This document shows, piece by piece, positions 5,929 through 10,843 of a DNA stretch of 10,843 nt (position 1 is the stretch's first letter; every line of letters begins with the position of its first letter). This DNA is from a bacterium (GTDB lineage: Bacteria; Bacteroidota; Bacteroidia; Bacteroidales; Bacteroidaceae): assembly GCA_004562975.1 (NCBI GenBank), contig SFQP01000084.1, forward strand, positions 1 to 10,843, written 5' to 3'. The translations under genes and the position numbers were made by a program. The notes beneath the pieces were generated by a model, which worked only from the letters and a program-made list of their open reading frames with translations, had not been told where the DNA came from and did not search any database.

Positions 5929-6009
5929 CAGAAGATAGGCAGCGGCTCATCTAACACAACCTTGTTAGCTCATTCCACTTGCACAACTAATAACCTAATA
6001 CGTTTCATT

Positions 6010-7539
6010 ATGAAAAAAATTCTCTTACTCTGGGTATGGCTTCTGTCCGCCGGATGCTGTTTCATGACGCTCCACGCCACGGAAACCACCAACCCGCAAG
6101 CCGTCACCGAACTGCTGAACCGCATTGGCGGCGACGGAACTGCCAAACGCTTCGTCACCATCGTGGACGACGGGCTCAGCACAAACGGCAAAGACATCTT
6201 CGTCATCACTTCCCAAGACGGTCAACCTTGCATCAAGGGTAACTCCATCATTGCCGTCACCACGGGTATCAACTGGTATCTCAACCACTATGCCCACATC
6301 AACCTGACATGGAACCAGCTGACCACCGACCTCCGTTCGGTGAATTTGCCCGTGCCTACGGCGGAGGAGACGCACGAGTGTTCCGTAGATTACCGTTACT
6401 ACCTGAACTACTGTACCTTCTCCTACTCCATGTCCACCTGGACTTGGGACAGATGGCAGAAGGAGATTGACTGGATGGCTCTCCACGGCATAAATATGCC
6501 CTTGCAGATAGTGGGTCTGGACGTTGTCTGGAAAAAACTCCTCACCAAGTACTATGACTATTCCGACGAAGATGCCAATGCCTTCGTGGCCGGCCCCTGT
6601 TTCCAGGCATGGTGGGGCATGAACAACTTAGAGGGCTGGGGAGGCCCCAACCCCGAATGGTGGTACACCCGTCAGGAAAAGCTGTCCAAGGACATCAATA
6701 CCCGTATGCGCGAACTCGGAATGCAGCCCGTTCTGCCCGGCTTCTGCGGCATGGTGCCCAGCAACTTTGAGGCAAAAACGGGCAATGCTGCCAAAAACCA
6801 AGGTGGTTGGTGTGCTTTTACACGCCCCTACATTCTTGACCCGAACAGCAAAGCCTTCACTACCATGGCCGGGCATTACTATGCCATACTGAAGGAGGTG
6901 ATGGGCACGTCTGAATACTACAGCATGGACCCCTTCCATGAAGGAGCCAACACGGATGGCATTGATGTGCCGGCTGCCTATGAAGCCATCTACAATGCCA
7001 TGAAGGCTGCCAACGAATCCATTGACGAGAAATGGGTCATCCAATTCTGGCAATGGAGTCCGGCACAATACAACGTACTTAACAAGGTGCCCAAGGGCGA
7101 CCTCATCGTGTTGGATCTCTTCAGCGATGCCCACACCCACTTTGGCTCCTACGATGGCCACGATGCCGTTTACTGTATGCTCCACAATTTCGGTGGCCGT
7201 ACGGGTTTCTATGGACGTTTGAATGGTATAATCAATGGCTTCTTCAATTCAAAGGCCAACCACAGTAACATCAAGGGTATCGGTGCTACGCCCGAAGCCA
7301 TTGAAACTGTGCCTGTGGTCTATGATGCCCTTTTTGAACTGCCGTGGTATGCCTCCAAGCCCGACCCCCAACAGTGGCTGGCAGACTACACCTATAGCCG
7401 TTATGGTCAGGAGAACAGCAATGCCAAGGAAGCATGGGAGCTGTTGCGCAACTCTTCGCTGAACTGTACCAGTGGTTTGCAGGGTCCGATGGAAGGTGTG
7501 GTATGTGCACGGCCCAGTTTGAATGTAGGGTCGCTATGA
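6010..7539 (+). CDS. Alpha-N-acetylglucosaminidase (GH89), N-terminal and catalytic part, ended by a frameshift
   Basis: This is the front part (509 residues before the premature TGA) of a secreted GH89 enzyme that hydrolyses terminal alpha-linked N-acetylglucosamine, for example from mucin-type or heparan-like glycans. The ATG at 6010 opens a signal peptide (MKKILLLWVWLL...; cleavage probably after LHA, residue 23; the S-A-G-C at 13-16 is only a poor lipobox). A NAGLU N-terminal domain (about 30-105) is followed by the catalytic barrel from about 122: ALHGINMPL, then AWWGMNNLEGWGGP (200-213). The two expected catalytic glutamates are present: Glu311 in DPFHEG (acid/base position) and Glu429 in ATPEAIE (nucleophile position). 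Similarity to the family continues past the stop in the +1-shifted frame, so this part lacks most of the C-terminal helical domain and would probably misfold alone. A longer frame back to a TTG at 5926 is only open sequence in the promoter repeats. Confidence 0.88.
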   Translation: MKKILLLWVWLLSAGCCFMTLHATETTNPQAVTELLNRIGGDGTAKRFVTIVDDGLSTNGKDIFVITSQDGQPCIKGNSIIAVTTGINWYLNHYAHINLTWNQLTTDLRSVNLPVPTAEETHECSVDYRYYLNYCTFSYSMSTWTWDRWQKEIDWMALHGINMPLQIVGLDVVWKKLLTKYYDYSDEDANAFVAGPCFQAWWGMNNLEGWGGPNPEWWYTRQEKLSKDINTRMRELGMQPVLPGFCGMVPSNFEAKTGNAAKNQGGWCAFTRPYILDPNSKAFTTMAGHYYAILKEVMGTSEYYSMDPFHEGANTDGIDVPAAYEAIYNAMKAANESIDEKWVIQFWQWSPAQYNVLNKVPKGDLIVLDLFSDAHTHFGSYDGHDAVYCMLHNFGGRTGFYGRLNGIINGFFNSKANHSNIKGIGATPEAIETVPVVYDALFELPWYASKPDPQQWLADYTYSRYGQENSNAKEAWELLRNSSLNCTSGLQGPMEGVVCARPSLNVGSL

Positions 7540-10500
7540 CCCGCAGGAAGTGGCAAGGGCAGCTTATATGTTGCAGAAGTCTGGTCTGACGGGTGAAAAC
7601 TACAGTTATGACCTTACTGATTTGTCACGCCAGGCCCTGACGGATTATGCCTATTACCTGCTGAAGGCCATCAATGATGCCAACAGTGCCAAGAACACGA
7701 CACTGTTCGAGGCACGCCGCAATGCCTTTCTGCAACTTATTCTCGATTTGGACGAACTGCTGAACACCAATAAGGACTTTATTCTGGGACGCTGGACGCA
7801 GCTTGCACGCGGCATAGCCGATGAGGTGAGCGGCACAACGGATGCGGACAAGAATTGGCTGGAACTCAACAATGCACGTACGCTTATTACCACATGGGGT
7901 GATAGGAACCAAGCCAATGGCGGTGGCCTGCGCGATTACTCATATCGCATGTGGGGCGGCATGATGAAGGACTACTATTATCCGCGCTGGAAGTATTTCT
8001 TCGACAACAACCTGAATGACACAGACTGGTTTGACATGGAATGGAAGTGGGCTCACAACACAGGCGGAACCACCTATTCTTATGCCAACACGACAACAGG
8101 AGACACGAAGGCTGTGGCCGAAAAGCTTTTTGGCAAATACTTCATTCCGATTACGGTGAATGACGGCAGCACCTATTTCGTGTACCGCACCATGGACAAT
8201 GATCTCAGCAAGTTGTTCAGCATGGAGGGATTCCGCGGCCAGTCACTTGTCCTGCCCTTCAGCATTCCAGCAGGCATGACTTCCACTTTCTCTGTAGACT
8301 TCAACGGTGATGGAAGTTTTGGTGAAGACGAAAGTGTCTCAGGCAATAGCATTCAGATACCAGAGAACAGTGCCACCTCACAGGTGAAGGCCAAGCTGGA
8401 TATGAGTGACGGCACCGTCCTGCTCTTTAATGTGGTGCTCAAGGACGAGATTACCACTGCCCGTACCGTGAGTGTGGCTACGGCAGAAGCCGGACAAGGT
8501 TCTGTAGCTATCCAAGGTTCAACCGAAACGTCAGTCACCAATACAGACTATGTGACCATCGTGGCCACTCCGGCTTCGGGTTATGACTTTGTGAAGTGGG
8601 TGGATGCTGACGGCAATCTGGTTAGTTCCAATGCGACCTACACTTATTATGGTGCATCAGCAGCCAGCTTTACGGCTCATTTCATCATCAACAAATGGGG
8701 CACCCCTGCTGAAGATTGGGGTAATGATAAGAACGATATTGTCGGTTACAAACAATATGTAAGTTCCATTTCACTCACTCAGTATGGCGAAGAGGAGGAA
8801 CTCTATTCAACCGCCTCTTGTCCAGAGACGCTGTTCAACACAGTAAGCCGTCAGGTAACAGCAGCTCCCGGTGGCAGCTTTACTATTGACTGGAAGGATG
8901 CAGGTGGTTTGCAGTATACCTATCTTTCTGCCTATATAGATCTCGACAACGATGGGGATTTCAACAAGACCAACGAGTTGATTGCAGTCAAGGGGTCACA
9001 TAATTCAACCAGCTCGCATCCTTGCAGCGGTCCTATTACGGTTACACTACCCTTTGATGTCCCCGAGGGACTTACCCACCTGCGTCTGCGTTTTGATGGT
9101 GCTTGGAAAACAGGCTATGATGCTGCATCCAACGCATTTGATGCCAAGGCAACGTTGAATCGCATGTGCTATGACATTCTGGTCAACGTAAAGAGTCCTG
9201 CACACAAGGCCGTGACCGTTACTGTACAGAGCAGCAACACTGAAAGGGGTACGGTTGATGCCAATGGTCAGCCTGATACTTATACCTATCCTGTTGGTGA
9301 GCAAGTTATCTTGCGTGCCTATCCCAAGGACGGCTACAAGATAGACTACTGGCAAGACCAGAATGGACGTGTGCTGCCCAAGGAATGGATGGATGGGAAT
9401 AACATCAAGTTCTATCCATATGACAATGCCACCATTAGCGCAGTGTTTGCCTATGCTAAGGCATTGACCTACAACGACTGGAAATTTGCATACGAAGAGA
9501 TAGACGACAAGGTGTATATCACCCGGGTGGACCAAGCTGGTAGTGGCGCACTGGACATGACGCAGGCTAATAGCGTAGGAAAGGAGTTGATGGGCATTGC
9601 CCCGACCACGTTTCAAGACAACACATCGTTGACCTCCCTCACCCTGCCGGCTTCCTGCGCGGCCTTGGACTACTACCTGGATACCTCTCTCACGGGAGCC
9701 GGTACCCCAAACGCGCAGATTGCACCCGAGTTGACCATCCCCGGCAACTCACCCTGGCAACTCATTCTCTGTGCCACGACAAACGGCTCTTCTTCCTTTA
9801 ACGAGTGGGGTTCCAGCCTCTTGGCAACCGGTAAAAACTCCTTTGCAAATAGCTATGAGAATGGTTTTCAGCTCTATTGGGCCAAAGCCGGTACACTGAC
9901 GGCCAAAGTGAACGGGTGGAGCGAAAACAAGTTCTCTACCTCCGCTTCGGCAAAATTCACCATCATCATCGACAACTACGGCGACGGTACGTTGGACATG
10001 ACGCTGTATGCCGATAACGAGGCGGCTGAGACAAAATCCTTCACTGGCGTTACCTTCGACGACATCACCACTTTCTCCAGTTCCCTGCCCACTGGCATCA
10101 ACATCACGAAGCTTTTCATCAGCGACCCCACGCTGCACAACAAGCCGTTCAGAGGCTGCACCGCCGTGGAGCAGTATGCCGTGGAAGCAGGCAACGCGTG
10201 GTATGAGGCTATCGACAAGAACCTGTGCAACAAGCAGAGCAAAGATCTGCTGGCCTATGCTGAAGGCAAACTGTACCAACGTGCCTATACGCTGAAGAAT
10301 GCTTCCGATGAACAGTATGCCACAACCAATCCGCCGGCTGATGCCGACGGAAAAATCCAAGCCACAGACGGCAACAATACCCAGCGCGTAGTTTCCACCG
10401 AATCTCTCACCCCTGCCGCCTTGGTACGTTTCGCCAAAGTATCGGGCAAGAATGAGATTTTCCACCTCAACTCCGGCGGCTACTACGGCGGCAAGTCCGG

Positions 10501-10843
10501 CAGTGGCGGCAACGGTCAGCAGATTGAGGTATTGGCACTGGCCAAATGGGCAGGCGACTATACCCTGACCAAGCGCAGCGAATTTGGCAAGGGCCTTGTG
10601 GCTGACGTTTCGCTCAAGTGCGATGGCTTCTACCTGGCTTCCTCTGGCAACAAGTTCATCCTCTCCAACACCGCCCCGGCTAACGGCAACGCCTCCGTAT
10701 GGCAGTTGGCCGAAGCCACCTTTGTGCCCATCACCGTCAGCGACGCGCTCTGGACCGCCACCTGTCTGCCCGTCGATGTCGTAGTGCCTGCTACGGACGA
10801 GTGCAAAGTGTACATTGCCGAAACGCTGAAAGAAGGCAACTAC
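7529..10843 (+). CDS. GH89 C-terminal helical domain plus InlB-type, GEVED-like, BspA-like and lectin-like modules (partial, open at right edge)
   Basis: This frame has no stop from 7529 to the last base (1105 codons) and continues the GH89 protein after the frameshift; the first internal ATG is at 7568. With one base removed, the composite protein would exceed 1,610 residues. Modules in composite numbering: rest of the NAGLU helical domain with RYDPQEVARAAY and the family motif GLRDYSYRMWGG (about 639-650); a Ca-binding-like loop DFNGDGSFGEDE (about 765); InlB-type repeat about 818-895 (GYDFVKWVDADG); GEVED-like domain about 900-1060 (YIDLDNDGDFN); second InlB-type repeat about 1067-1148 (GYKIDYWQDQNG); BspA-like LRR about 1190-1215 (TTFQDNTSLTSLTLP); a beta-rich lectin-like insert about 1236-1372; LRR resuming with PFRGCTAVEQYAVEAGN; then a trefoil-like domain (GFYLASSGNKFILS) with a terminal Prevotella-type beta domain. 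These suggest a large adhesive cell-surface enzyme. Boundaries are by eye. If the frameshift is real, this part has no signal peptide and is probably not made. Confidence 0.8.

Larger units (their letters stand above)
5777..5948 (+). repeat. Tandem promoter-bearing repeat, two full units and one partial
   Basis: Unit 1 (5777-5840, 64 nt) and unit 2 (5841-5924, 84 nt) share TTTGCAGAAGATAGG, then GCTGCGGCTCGGCAA, then AAGCAAGCTTATTGC and CTCGCCTTGCACTA. Unit 2 is 20 nt longer because an internal 20-mer is duplicated (5855-5874 and 5875-5894, 18 of 20 identical). A third partial unit (5925-5948) repeats the first 24 nt with one change. Each full unit contains an imperfect palindrome (5802-5823 and 5886-5907: GCAA, TAAGC, aa, GCTTA, TTGC) and each junction recreates a TAnnTTTG box. 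The array lies directly upstream of the GH89 gene. I recall similar sequence at other Prevotella promoters, but could not check. Confidence 0.8.

Noticed and set aside
5926..6009. N-terminal extension of the GH89 gene from a TTG at 5926
   Set aside because: It reads through the promoter repeat, and the signal peptide begins at the ATG at 6010.
7526..7545. Programmed +1 ribosomal frameshift in the GH89 gene
   Set aside because: No recognised slippery codon context or stimulatory signal, and no such case is known to me for this family; mutation or sequence error is simpler.
9749..10465. 238-codon minus-strand frame at the right end
   Set aside because: Antisense to the C-terminal modules of the GH89 protein, whose frame is open throughout and carries recognisable repeats.

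Overview
The window looks like chromosomal DNA of a member of the Bacteroidales, probably Prevotellaceae. The evidence is the set of protein families (DUF3575, DUF3868, a lipoprotein with acidic residues after the lipidated cysteine, a DUF1703-type nuclease remnant, a multidomain GH89 glycosidase with BspA-like and InlB-like repeats), promoters of the Bacteroidetes TTTG / TAnnTTTG type, and starts preceded by A/T-rich sequence rather than a Shine-Dalgarno motif. This placement is inference; no rRNA or marker gene was compared.

Layout. (1) Positions 1-1469, minus strand: the start of an operon encoding a DUF3575 outer-membrane-like protein followed by a DUF3868/OmpA-like protein that runs off the left edge. 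In Bacteroidales these two families usually lead operons for FimA/Mfa1-type (type V) fimbriae, so fimbrillin genes may lie beyond position 1. (2) Positions 1470-2813: a 1.3-kb divergent intergenic region with no convincing gene. It holds two 26-bp near-palindromic sites about 630 bp apart, a four-unit 21-bp tandem array whose core is a 17-bp palindrome, a 12-bp palindrome, and near its right end a good Bacteroidetes promoter for the next operon with an approximately 195-nt leader. (3) Positions 2814-5320, plus strand: a small lipocalin-like lipoprotein, a CCA-adding-type tRNA nucleotidyltransferase with an HD domain, and 3 nt later a stand-alone HD-domain hydrolase. (4) Positions 5359-5670: the C-terminal remnant of a DUF1703 (PD-(D/E)XK) protein that has lost its ATPase part. 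(5) Positions 5773-5948: tandem promoter-bearing repeat units in front of the last gene. (6) Positions 6010-10843 (open at the right edge): a very long secreted alpha-N-acetylglucosaminidase (GH89) followed by InlB-type, GEVED-like, BspA-like LRR, lectin-like and trefoil-like modules. It is interrupted by one apparent one-base insertion near 7528-7530, so it is either a frameshifted gene or carries a sequence error.

Functionally the window combines cell-surface biology (probable fimbrial assembly proteins, a surface lipoprotein, a host-glycan glycosidase) with housekeeping tRNA 3'-end maturation. I do not see a defence system, CRISPR array, tRNA, or complete mobile element. The least explained DNA is the 1470-2600 intergenic region and the duplicated promoter repeats at 5773-5948.
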